A stretch of 12,905 nucleotides of DNA from Actinobacteria bacterium 13_1_40CM_66_12 (GTDB taxonomy: Bacteria; Chloroflexota; Dormibacteria; Dormibacterales; Dormibacteraceae): NCBI GenBank assembly GCA_001917895.1, contig MNEW01000071.1, positions 1-12,905 on the forward strand, read 5' to 3'. A model generated the notes under the pieces. It was not told where the DNA came from. It searched no databases and was given only the letters and a program-made list of their open reading frames with translations. Every line of letters starts with the position of its first letter. Position 1 is the first letter of the stretch. Shown piece after piece: positions 6,289 through 12,905 of this stretch. A program made the position numbers and the translations under genes.

Positions 6289-7938
6289 ATGTCCGAGCGC
6301 GAGCCGCAAAAAGACGCCCCGCGGCTCGTGCCAACATCGGCCGTTATCGACGAAGCGCACGTCGGCGACATCCATGGCGCCTTCGGGACCATCCGGCTCA
6401 GCGATGTCGCTCCGCGCCGAACGTGGCGCCGCCGAATCCTGACGCTCGCGGCGATCATCGGTCCCGGCCTGATCGTCATGGTCGGAGACAACGATGCCGG
6501 CGGCGTCTCCACCTACGCGCAAGCGGGCCAGGACTACGGCTACTCGCTGCTGTGGACTCTTGTACTCCTCGTCCCGGTTCTCATCGTCAACCAGGAAATG
6601 GTGGCAAGGCTGGGAGCCGTAACCGGCGTTGGTTACGCAAGGCTGATCACCGAGCGCTTCGGACGCTCCTGGGGTTGGTACTCGGTCGGAAATCTATTCC
6701 TATTGAACTTTCTCACGATCAGCACTGAGTTCATGGGCGTCACACTGGGCGCGGAATACTTCGGCTTCAACAGATACATCGTCGTTCCGCTCGCGGCGAT
6801 CCTCTTGATCGCCATCACGTTGAGCGGCAACTTCCGCAGTTGGGAAAGGGCGATGTTCCTTTTTCTTTTTGCGAGCCTACTGGTGATCCCGCTCGCTCTA
6901 TTGAGCCACCCGAGTCCTGGCGCCGTCCTCACGGGTTTTCTGGTGCCTGGCGTTTATGGCGGCTTCACCTCGAACGCAGCCCTGCTCATCATCGCCGTCG
7001 TGGGCACCACGGTGGCGCCATGGCAGATGTTCTTCCAGCAGTCGAACGTCGTCGACAAGCGAATCACTCCGCGATGGCTCGAGTATGAGAAGGCGGACAC
7101 GGTGCTCGGTGCAGTCGTGGTCGTGATCGGTGCCGCCGCGATCATGATGGCAACCGCCTCGGCGTTCACAGGCAATTCCGATTTCGGTCACTTCACCGAC
7201 GCATACGGCGTTGCGCGCGGGCTGCACCTGCACATCTCTCCGGTCGTCGGCGCGATATTTGCATTGCTGCTCATCGATGCATCGATAGTGGGCGCGTCTG
7301 CGGTCACGCTCACCACCTCGTACGCGTTTGGAGATATGTTCGGGCGCGGCTTCTCGCTTCACCGCGGCTTCCGCGAAGCCAAGTTGTTCTACGGGATGTA
7401 CGCCGCGATGGTGGTGCTTGCGGCCGCCATCGTTCTGATTCCGCATGCGCCATTGGGCCTCATCACGACCGCGGTGCAGGCCCTGGCCGGCATATTGCTG
7501 CCCAGCACCACGGTGTTCGCAGTCCTCCTGTGCAACGACCGGGCCGTCCTCGGCCCGTGGATCAATCGACCGTGGTTGAACGTGCTCGCCGCGATCATCG
7601 TCGGAACGCTGCTGCTGCTCTCGCTCATCCTCGTCATCTCGACGGTCGTGCCATCTGTCGACGTCACCGTGCTGCTCAAACTGCTGGCGCCGGTCATATT
7701 GATTGTCATCGCCGTCGGCGGGGTGGTGATGTGGTGGGGGTCCAGAAGGGCTCAACCGATTCCGCCCGCCTCGCGTTCGGAGCGTGAAGGCTGGCGGATG
7801 CCGGCCCTGGCATTGCTCGAGCGTCCGAGGTCGTCGCCGCTGCGGAGGTTTGCGATGTTGCTCCTGGGGAGCTATGTCGCGTTCGCTGTGATCTTGCTTG
7901 CGGTGAAAGCCGTGCAGATCGCCCTGGTTCACCGGTAA
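6289..7938 (+). CDS. NRAMP-superfamily divalent-cation permease with a non-canonical metal site
   Basis: A 549-residue permease with about eleven or twelve hydrophobic segments after a polar 50-residue N-terminus. The NRAMP fold is clear from GPGLIVMV (58-65), the QAG-DYGYSLLW segment, QEMVARLG (102-109) and the TM6 hinge. At the metal site the canonical TM1 DPGN is D69-A-G-G72, and the TM6 MPH is A243-P-W. So the Asp is kept while the Asn and the metal-binding Met are lost. Loss of the Met is a known mark of NRAMP-related magnesium transporters (NRMTs) and argues against Mn2+/Fe2+ as the main substrate. The assignment to Mg2+ is inference, helped by the MgtE-N/CBS gene ending six bases upstream. 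A final TM (about 525-545) follows a basic linker. The ATG at 6289 has no good Shine-Dalgarno, so translation may be coupled. Confidence 0.92.
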   Translation: MSEREPQKDAPRLVPTSAVIDEAHVGDIHGAFGTIRLSDVAPRRTWRRRILTLAAIIGPGLIVMVGDNDAGGVSTYAQAGQDYGYSLLWTLVLLVPVLIVNQEMVARLGAVTGVGYARLITERFGRSWGWYSVGNLFLLNFLTISTEFMGVTLGAEYFGFNRYIVVPLAAILLIAITLSGNFRSWERAMFLFLFASLLVIPLALLSHPSPGAVLTGFLVPGVYGGFTSNAALLIIAVVGTTVAPWQMFFQQSNVVDKRITPRWLEYEKADTVLGAVVVVIGAAAIMMATASAFTGNSDFGHFTDAYGVARGLHLHISPVVGAIFALLLIDASIVGASAVTLTTSYAFGDMFGRGFSLHRGFREAKLFYGMYAAMVVLAAAIVLIPHAPLGLITTAVQALAGILLPSTTVFAVLLCNDRAVLGPWINRPWLNVLAAIIVGTLLLLSLILVISTVVPSVDVTVLLKLLAPVILIVIAVGGVVMWWGSRRAQPIPPASRSEREGWRMPALALLERPRSSPLRRFAMLLLGSYVAFAVILLAVKAVQIALVHR

Positions 7939-8055
7939 CTGGCGGTCGTCACCTCGCTATAAAGCTGAACTCCGGGCACGGGTAACAAAACTCCCGCTTC
8001 TCGCATTGATTGATGTGGAGTGACGGCGCGGACGTTTTCGCTAGACTGTTGGCCC
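7939..8055. other. Intergenic region between the cation-transport run and the envelope operon
   Basis: This 117-bp gap is the largest between genes in the centre of the window. It holds a TATAAA at 7958-7963 without a matching -35, the direct repeat TTGATTGATG at 8006-8015, and the probable promoter of the LCP operon at its right end. I see no GC-rich hairpin followed by a T-run, so no intrinsic terminator is called for the NRAMP gene. Confidence 0.5.
8019..8047 (+). promoter_or_regulatory. Probable promoter of the LCP operon, giving a leaderless GTG start
   Basis: TAGACT at 8042-8047 fits the TANNNT -10 pattern and ends eight bases before the GTG at 8056, the spacing expected when transcription begins at the start codon. 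AGTGAC at 8019-8024, 17 bases upstream, is a four-of-six -35. No Shine-Dalgarno lies before 8056, which supports leaderless translation, a common mode in actinobacteria and related phyla. Confidence 0.45.
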
Positions 8056-9072
8056 GTGCTCGGTATCAAGCCGGGCCGCCGCGCTAGAGCTTCGCGCAGG
8101 CGCCTGAGTATCACCCGAACCGCCGTCCTTGCTGTGTTCGCAATCGCGCTGTCGGCGATGGCGGGCACTTTCGCGTACTTCCTCCCCTCTGCGAAGCTCG
8201 CGTGGGACGCGACCGGCCAGGTCGTGAGCATCCCTTCGCCCACACCCTCGCCGACCTCGTTTTCGTCCCCGTCCCCAAGCCCGATTGCCCAGCCGAAGGA
8301 CGCGTTCACGGTGCTGCTGCTGGGATCGGACGACGACGACAAGTTCTATGCGGAGCACGTCCTTACGCAGTCGATGATCCTGGTGCGGGTCGTGCCTTCG
8401 ACGCATTCGGTGACCATGCTGTCGATTCCGCGCGACCTCTATGTGCCGCTCTCGACCGGTGGGACCGGGAAGATCGACGGCGCCTACTCATATGGCGGCG
8501 CCGGCGCCGCGATCGCCACGGTCCAGAACGATTTCGGCGTTCACATCAACGACTACATCTGGATCGGTCTGCTCGGGCTCATCAAGCTCATCGACGCGAT
8601 CGGCGGCATCGATGTGGTGACGAGCAACCCAGTTGTGGACGACCTCTACCCGCAGGACATCTTCAGCAACAATCCCTATGGGTATGAACGCGTAGCCGTT
8701 CTGGCCGGACCGCAGCACCTGGACGGCATCCATGCGATGCAGTACGTGCGGTCGCGCCACAACGACCTGCAGAGCGACATCGGGCGCTCGAAACGTCAGC
8801 AGCAGGTTCTGCTTGCCATCCGGAAGAAGGCGAAGCAGACATCACCGGCCGACGTGCCCAACATCGCGGCCGCGCTGGGCGGTGAGATCAAGACCAGCAT
8901 CGGCCTGGACCGCGTCGCCCAGCTGATTCCGCTGGCATCCAGCTTCGACAACCCCGACAACATCACCCAGCTGATCATGCTTCCGCCGCTCTGGCATGGA
9001 GGCGGCCCCGGAGGCAGCCTCATGCCCAACTGGCCGGCAATCCTCGCCTTCGTGCGGCAGTACTTCCCATGA
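8056..9072 (+). CDS. LytR-CpsA-Psr (LCP) family wall-polymer ligase
   Basis: LCP proteins are membrane-anchored phosphotransferases that attach anionic polymers or glycans to peptidoglycan outside the cell. Starting at GTG 8056 the product has 338 residues: a basic N-terminus, one membrane anchor (about 19-42), a Pro/Ser/Thr linker (about 58-81) and the LCP domain (83 to the end). Conserved pieces are the GSD at 90-92, SIPRD with R126, and the R-x-R-H then D-x-x-R-x-x-R-Q-Q-Q block around 232-250. An ungapped comparison with typical members shows the usual R-S-D-T metal site replaced by L-T-Q-S, so one Mg2+-binding Asp is Gln105. This could alter chemistry or mark a subfamily. A longer start at GTG 8020 is possible but falls in the promoter. 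The stop overlaps the next start (ATGA at 9069-9072). Confidence 0.9.
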   Translation: MLGIKPGRRARASRRRLSITRTAVLAVFAIALSAMAGTFAYFLPSAKLAWDATGQVVSIPSPTPSPTSFSSPSPSPIAQPKDAFTVLLLGSDDDDKFYAEHVLTQSMILVRVVPSTHSVTMLSIPRDLYVPLSTGGTGKIDGAYSYGGAGAAIATVQNDFGVHINDYIWIGLLGLIKLIDAIGGIDVVTSNPVVDDLYPQDIFSNNPYGYERVAVLAGPQHLDGIHAMQYVRSRHNDLQSDIGRSKRQQQVLLAIRKKAKQTSPADVPNIAAALGGEIKTSIGLDRVAQLIPLASSFDNPDNITQLIMLPPLWHGGGPGGSLMPNWPAILAFVRQYFP

Positions 9073-10211
9073 TCGCCAGGTTCTTCCTCGGACTCGGACT
9101 CTGCGTGCTGATGCTGGTCTCGAGCTTCGGCACATACATGTACCTCGGAGGGCGCCAGTCGAAGTCGGCGCTCCCGGCCGAGAAGCCGACGGTCGCGGCG
9201 CCACGTCCGACCGCGTTCAGGCTTCCGGGCACGCTTTATCTCGCACAGTCGGGCGCGATCTACAGCCTGAGCATCGGGCGCTTCCATCAGCTCACGCCCG
9301 AAGGTGGATGGACCCAGCCTTCGCTTTACCCCGACGGCAGCCAGCTGCTGGCGGTCCGGCGATTGGATTTCTACTCCGACGTTTTCGTTCTCGGCCGTTT
9401 CGGCCAGGTGCTTCGGCAGATCACGAACAACGCGGCTCCTGGGAGGAGCAACGACACCACAGCCATGCACTGGTCCTTCTACCCGCGGTTGAGCCCAGAT
9501 GGCGGCACCCTCTGGATGAGCTACGACGAGCCCAAGTTCGGATATGACGTGCCGTTCTCCATCTGGGCGATGCCGATCGGCGGCACGATCCGCCAGGGCA
9601 GGCTGTGGACCAACTCGCATGACTACACCGGCGGCGACATGCAACCGATCCCGCTTCCGAGCGGCGGGATCATGTACACGAAGTACAACTACGATCCCAA
9701 CGACAACCTGACCGGACAGCTCTGGCTAACCACCCGAGCCACCCCCGGCGGCAATGAGGGCCGGCCGCTGACTCCTCAAAGCGACGACTGCTCGGAACCG
9801 TCGCTGTCGCCCGACGGCGGCCAGGTGGCGATGATCTGCACCTACCAGAAGCAGATCGCGCAGCTCGAGATCGCGTCCTGGAACGGCTCCAGCCTGGGGC
9901 CTCGGCGCGCGATCATCACCGACCAGCTGGTGGCGCAGCCGGCGTGGGCCCCCGACGGGTCCGGGATCGCATACCTGGCGCCGACGGCGGCGACGGGTCC
10001 CTTCCAGCTGTGGTTCCTGCCCAAGAACGCATACAACCCACCACCGCCCAGCCCGACCCCGGTCCCAACGCCGACGCCAGGCGGTCCTTACAAGGGCACG
10101 CTGCCCAGCCCGACTCCGGCGCCGCCGGTGACACCGCCTGTGATCAAACCGATTCAGATCACGATGAACGCCGGGTTCGACGCGACATCGCCGCTCGCCT
10201 GGGCCGGCTAA
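9069..10211 (+). CDS. Membrane-anchored TolB-like (PD40) beta-propeller protein
   Basis: A 380-residue exported protein. A single N-terminal hydrophobic segment (about 5-27) serves as signal anchor and places the rest outside the membrane. At least four propeller blades are visible from the PDG repeats: QPSLYPDGSQLLAV (83-96), YPRLSPDGGTLWM (138-150), EPSLSPDGGQVAM (243-255) and QPAWAPDGSGIAYLA (290-304). A Pro-rich stalk follows (about 324-360, repeated SPTP/TPTP units), with a short polar C-terminus. No enzyme motif is seen, so a binding or scaffolding role at the wall is most likely. Its start overlaps the stop of the LCP gene, so both are probably translated together and may act together in wall-polymer attachment (inference). 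Its TAA overlaps the stop of the convergent transglycosylase gene. Confidence 0.85.
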   Translation: MIARFFLGLGLCVLMLVSSFGTYMYLGGRQSKSALPAEKPTVAAPRPTAFRLPGTLYLAQSGAIYSLSIGRFHQLTPEGGWTQPSLYPDGSQLLAVRRLDFYSDVFVLGRFGQVLRQITNNAAPGRSNDTTAMHWSFYPRLSPDGGTLWMSYDEPKFGYDVPFSIWAMPIGGTIRQGRLWTNSHDYTGGDMQPIPLPSGGIMYTKYNYDPNDNLTGQLWLTTRATPGGNEGRPLTPQSDDCSEPSLSPDGGQVAMICTYQKQIAQLEIASWNGSSLGPRRAIITDQLVAQPAWAPDGSGIAYLAPTAATGPFQLWFLPKNAYNPPPPSPTPVPTPTPGGPYKGTLPSPTPAPPVTPPVIKPIQITMNAGFDATSPLAWAG

Positions 10212-10975
10212 CAGGTCGGGTTGGGTTGTCCGCCGGTGACGAGGACCGGCTCCGCGTTCGCCGCCAGCGCCTCGGCCGGAGTGATGTAGTTCTCGGAGAT
10301 CATCAAGGCCAGCACCTGGGCGCGCCGCTGCTCAGCGAGCTCGGGATCGACTGTGGGGTCGTACACGGATGGGGCCTGCGTGACGCCGGCGAGCAGCGCG
10401 TACTGGCCTAGCGTCAGGCTCTGAAGGGGCGCCTGGAAATACGCGCATGCCGCGGCGCTCACCCCGCGGCGGCCGAGCCCGGTGGTGATCTCGCTCAGGT
10501 AGTCGGCCATGATCTGCTGCTTGGTGAGGACGCGCTCGACCTTCAATGCAAGCGCGATGTCGACCAGCTTGCTGTAGCCGCGGTCGGAGCCGCCGAGGTA
10601 CACGTCCTTGACCAGCTGCTCGGTGATCGTCGAGCCGCCCTGGCAGAGGCACCGATTCGACACGTCATATATAAGGGCGCGCGCGAGACCGAGCGAATCG
10701 ATCCCGTGGTGCGTGTAGAAGCGTTCGTCCTCCGTGGCCACGACCGCTTTCGCCAGGGTCGCGGGGATGTCGCCTGGGCCCAAGAGCATGATGCCGTAGT
10801 GATGGGTGAGGTCCTCGACCCGCGCTTGGACGTCGGCGCCGGAGGGGGTGGAGACCCAGAGCGTGGTCACGCTGGGGCCGAGCACGACCGCCACCGCCAG
10901 GAGGGCCATGGCAATACGCTTGAACGTGGCCCCCACGCTCCAGAGAACGCCGGTTAATGAGGGGCCGTTACGCAT
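10208..10975 (-). CDS. Monofunctional peptidoglycan transglycosylase (GT51)
   Basis: This enzyme polymerises lipid II into glycan strands at the outer membrane face. With the ATG at 10975 it has 255 residues: one N-terminal anchor (about 20-42) and a GT51 domain with no transpeptidase domain behind it. Motif 1 is VVATEDERFYTHHGID, with the catalytic Glu at about 82; motif 2 is GGSTITEQLVKDVYL (the usual QQL is EQL). Motif 3, normally R-K-x-x-E, reads S-K-L-V-D, so the second catalytic Glu seems to be Asp. The tail motif YALLAGVTQAPSVYDP is typical. A longer form from 11035 would overlap the divergent regulator gene and adds no recognisable sequence, so 10975 is preferred. Divergence from an OmpR-type regulator hints at control by it. 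Confidence 0.9.
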   Translation of the reverse strand: MRNGPSLTGVLWSVGATFKRIAMALLAVAVVLGPSVTTLWVSTPSGADVQARVEDLTHHYGIMLLGPGDIPATLAKAVVATEDERFYTHHGIDSLGLARALIYDVSNRCLCQGGSTITEQLVKDVYLGGSDRGYSKLVDIALALKVERVLTKQQIMADYLSEITTGLGRRGVSAAACAYFQAPLQSLTLGQYALLAGVTQAPSVYDPTVDPELAEQRRAQVLALMISENYITPAEALAANAEPVLVTGGQPNPTC

Positions 10976-11006
10976 GTTCCATGGGAGAATGCCGTCTCGG
11001 AAGAAG

Positions 11007-11690
11007 ATGACGATCCGATGGAAGGTCGCCCTCATCGAGGATGACCGCCGCCTTGCGCGGGCGGTCTCGGCCGGTCTGGGCGAGGAAGGCTACACCGTGC
11101 GCTCGGTCGATTCGGCCGACCGCGGCCTGCAGCTCGTGCGCCAGTGGAATCCCGATGTCGTCCTCCTCGATCTGATGCTTCCCGACAACGACGGCCCCGA
11201 GCTGTTCCAGACGTTCCGTGCCGAAACCGACGCCGCGCTGGTCGGTATCAGCGCCAAAGCGTCCGTGAGCGACCGCATCGCGGGCCTCAAGCTGGGCGCC
11301 GACGATTATGTCGGTAAGCCCTTTGCCCTCGAGGAGCTGATGGCTCGGGTCGAGGCCGTCATCCGGCGCCATCGGGGCAACGGTGGCTCGCGGCTCGTGG
11401 TCGGCGATGTATCCCTGGACCTTAGCGAAGGTATCGCCGAGCGCGGCGGCCGCGCGCTTGGGCTGACCGGGATCGAGTTCCGCATCCTGGCCGCACTGAT
11501 GCGCAACCGCGGCCGCCTCGTCACCTACGCGCAGCTCGGTGAGGCTGTGTGGGCGCAGGACGCGGGGCCCGAGTCGAACTCGCTCGAGGTGCATGTTTCA
11601 CGCATCCGTCAGAAGCTGGAGGCTGGGGGTGAGCCACGGCTCGTACACACCGTTCGTGGGATCGGTTACAGGTTCAACCCGGAGGACTGA
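11007..11690 (+). CDS. OmpR/PhoB-type response regulator
   Basis: A DNA-binding response regulator of 227 residues from the ATG at 11007 (233 from the ATG at 10989; neither has a well-spaced ribosome site). The receiver holds the acidic pair D12/D13, phosphoacceptor D55 in LLDLMLPD, S82 at the switch position and K104 in VGKPF. The C-terminal winged helix is typical: LGLTGIEFRILAALMRNRGRLVTY, then the recognition helix SNSLEVHVSRIRQKLE and the wing TVRGIGYRFNP. It is followed by a small secreted-protein gene and a histidine kinase on the same strand, so it is probably the cognate regulator of that kinase. Divergent orientation from the GT51 gene, with only 31 bp (or 13 bp) between starts, suggests autoregulation and control of the transglycosylase (inference). 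Confidence 0.93.
   Translation: MTIRWKVALIEDDRRLARAVSAGLGEEGYTVRSVDSADRGLQLVRQWNPDVVLLDLMLPDNDGPELFQTFRAETDAALVGISAKASVSDRIAGLKLGADDYVGKPFALEELMARVEAVIRRHRGNGGSRLVVGDVSLDLSEGIAERGGRALGLTGIEFRILAALMRNRGRLVTYAQLGEAVWAQDAGPESNSLEVHVSRIRQKLEAGGEPRLVHTVRGIGYRFNPED
11681..11685 (+). promoter_or_regulatory. Shine-Dalgarno site inside the regulator gene, for the secreted protein
   Basis: GGAGG codes for the penultimate residues of the response regulator and stands six bases before the ATG at 11692. It fixes the start of the small secreted protein and shows that the regulator and this gene are translated from one transcript. Confidence 0.75.
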
Positions 11691-11691
11691 G

Positions 11692-12075
11692 ATGAGGCTC
11701 ACCAGGATCGTGCCGGCGGCGATGATCGCCGCCGCGCTTCTAGTCGCGGGCGAGGCCACCGCCTCGGCGAACGTCGTGTGGTGCCTCTACGACCCGCCCA
11801 TCCAGGTGGTGACGCCGGGCGGCGAGATCCTGGTCGTGAACAACACCATCTACCTGCCTCCATACGAGCGCCATCTGGCGAAGCACTTCGTCGCCACGGC
11901 GACGGCCGTTTCCAACGGCCACGGCGGGACACACATCACTGTTCACGTCCAGATCGCTTCCGGAATCTCTTCGGCGCACGTCGTCTCGTCTGTGAATCGC
12001 TTCCAGGTCTCGTCCGGTGGCGGCGGCACGGGAGGGACGGTCGTGACCACTGACCTGGACGTGCCCGCCGCCTGA
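11692..12075 (+). CDS. Small secreted protein of unknown function
   Basis: A 127-residue product that I do not recognise. It opens with a classic signal peptide: basic MRLTR, a hydrophobic core PAAMIAAALLVAG, and a probable cleavage site after A-S-A (about residue 26). The mature part has about 100 residues, a single Cys (31), the segment NNTIYLPPYERHLAKHF, several beta-like stretches (HITVHVQI, TVVTTDLDV) and a Gly/Ser-rich turn near the end. Its ribosome site lies within the end of the regulator gene and its stop is just before the probable TTG start of the kinase, so it sits inside a two-component operon. That position suggests an extracellular accessory or ligand-binding partner of the kinase, or simply a co-regulated target; this is inference. 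Confidence 0.8.
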   Translation: MRLTRIVPAAMIAAALLVAGEATASANVVWCLYDPPIQVVTPGGEILVVNNTIYLPPYERHLAKHFVATATAVSNGHGGTHITVHVQIASGISSAHVVSSVNRFQVSSGGGGTGGTVVTTDLDVPAA

Positions 12076-12083
12076 GTTCGAGC

Positions 12084-12905
12084 TTGGCTCGGGGATTCGG
12101 GGCTCTCAGCCCACCGCTTCGGGCGGTGATCCTGGGCGTTCCCGCACTGGGTGTCGCGCTTGCGGCCGTGGCGGCGCGCGGCGGCCTCGCGGCACCAGAG
12201 CCATGGCGCTGGGCGCTCGTGCCCATGTGCCTGGTGGCGATCGTCTTGACGGAGCGGTTCCCGGTGAAGATCGGCCCCGAGCAAAAGGTCAACCTGGGTG
12301 CGCTCTTCTGCTTGCTCGCGGCGCTGCTCCTGCCCCCTGCCATCGGCCCCGCCACGGCGGCGGTCGGGGCACTGGCCGGCAACCTGACGGTGCGCCGGAC
12401 CTGGTGGGAGAGCACGTTCAACGCCGGCAACGTGCTCGCGTCGAGCGCCATCGCGGCATCGATCGGCGCCGTCGGCCGTGACCTCGATGTGGGCATGGAC
12501 GCGCGCGCGGCCCTGGCCGCGCTCCTCTACTCGACCGTCAATCTCGCGCTGGCGATCCTTCCGGCTTCAATCCACACCGGGCGCCCGTATCTGGCGTTGC
12601 TGCGCCAAGCGGCAGCGGCGTCGTGGACCGCTTCGCTGTCGCTGGCGGCATGTGCCGTGAGCGTGGCGCTGCTGGCGATCGAGGCCCCGGTGGCCGCCCC
12701 GCTGCCGCTGATCGTGCTGCCGCTCATCTACCGGATGAACCTGGCGATCCAGGCCCAGGGCAAGGCCAACGAGCAGCTGGCCGGCGTGCTCGCCGCGCAG
12801 CGCAGGTTCTTGACCGACGTCTCGCACCAGGTCGCGACCCCGCTGGCGACGATCATGACCAACCTGTCGATCCTCAGCCGGGCGCAGCGTGGCACCGGAC
12901 CGACG
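12084..12905 (+). CDS. Membrane sensor histidine kinase, cut off by the window end
   Basis: The reading frame stays open from 12054 to the last base, so only the first 274 or so residues are present when counted from TTG 12084. GTG 12126 is the alternative start, and neither has a good ribosome site. About five or six hydrophobic segments fill residues 15-225, with motifs such as LTERFPVKIGPEQKVNLGAL and FNAGNVLASSAIAASIGAV, a sensor type I cannot name. A short helix leads to the HisKA start RRFLTDVSHQVATPLATI, with the phospho-accepting His at about 248. The residue after it is Gln, not Glu, as in many actinobacterial HQLRTPL kinases, and the usual Arg before TP is Ala. The ATPase domain must lie beyond the window. 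It is the likely partner of the OmpR-type regulator upstream. Confidence 0.85.
   Translation, partial: MARGFGALSPPLRAVILGVPALGVALAAVAARGGLAAPEPWRWALVPMCLVAIVLTERFPVKIGPEQKVNLGALFCLLAALLLPPAIGPATAAVGALAGNLTVRRTWWESTFNAGNVLASSAIAASIGAVGRDLDVGMDARAALAALLYSTVNLALAILPASIHTGRPYLALLRQAAAASWTASLSLAACAVSVALLAIEAPVAAPLPLIVLPLIYRMNLAIQAQGKANEQLAGVLAAQRRFLTDVSHQVATPLATIMTNLSILSRAQRGTGPT
12112..12128 (+). other. Stem-loop with TTCGG loop near the kinase start
   Basis: CACCGC (12112-12117) and GCGGTG (12123-12128) form a perfect six-pair stem around the five-base loop TTCGG. It is not followed by a T-run, so it is not an intrinsic terminator. It lies in the first codons of the kinase if TTG 12084 is used, and its 3' arm contains the alternative GTG start at 12126. 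It could tune kinase translation or be a chance product of GC-rich sequence. Confidence 0.3.

Noticed and set aside
6898..7932. Minus-strand open frame of 344 codons opposite the NRAMP-like gene.
   Set aside because: The product is a His/Arg/Asp/Gln-rich low-complexity sequence, the expected reverse complement of a membrane-protein gene.
8796..9644. Minus-strand 282-codon frame across the LCP/propeller junction.
   Set aside because: It spans two genes with clear domains that overlap by ATGA on the other strand.
12112..12128. Hairpin considered as a transcription terminator after the secreted-protein gene.
   Set aside because: No T-run follows and the kinase reading frame runs through it.

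Overview
The window is a gene-dense, GC-rich bacterial segment with no rRNA, tRNA, CRISPR array, insertion sequence or phage gene that I can see. The gene content suggests a soil-type, single-membrane (monoderm) bacterium. Evidence includes an LCP wall ligase with a secreted proline-rich partner, a monofunctional GT51 transglycosylase, RsbT-type stress signalling, an MgtE-N/CBS protein without a membrane domain, a possible leaderless GTG start and very tight spacing. Actinobacteriota or the Chloroflexota/Dormibacterota group would fit; the sequence alone does not decide, and this placement is inference.

Layout. (1) 1-3029: a damaged-looking rsbT-like gene overlaps (ATGA) a stand-alone receiver-domain gene, and a large membrane PAS histidine kinase runs toward them, its stop codon directly abutting theirs. 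(2) 3088-3963: a HEAT-repeat-like protein on the minus strand, upstream of the kinase. (3) 3994-7938: a compact plus-strand run of four genes: UspA-family protein, two-TM DUF1003-like protein, soluble PRC-barrel/MgtE-N/CBS protein, and an NRAMP-superfamily permease with a non-canonical metal site. (4) 8056-10211: an LCP-family protein and an overlapping membrane-anchored beta-propeller protein, both with Pro/Ser/Thr-rich segments. (5) 10208-10975: a GT51 transglycosylase on the minus strand, its stop overlapping that of the propeller gene. (6) 11007-12905: an OmpR-type response regulator, a small secreted protein and a membrane histidine kinase cut off by the window end.

How the parts may work together. 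The most interesting unit is the 3994-7938 run. A magnesium-sensing MgtE cytosolic module without its own channel sits next to an NRAMP-like permease that lacks the Asn and Met used for manganese and iron. This looks like a split, Mg2+-regulated transporter, possibly tied to stress through UspA. The right-hand third is cell-envelope biology: glycan polymerisation (GT51), wall-polymer attachment (LCP) and a two-component system divergent from the transglycosylase, with a secreted protein between regulator and kinase that could be a sensor accessory. The left end holds signalling genes of which one (rsbT-like) appears to carry an in-frame internal deletion.
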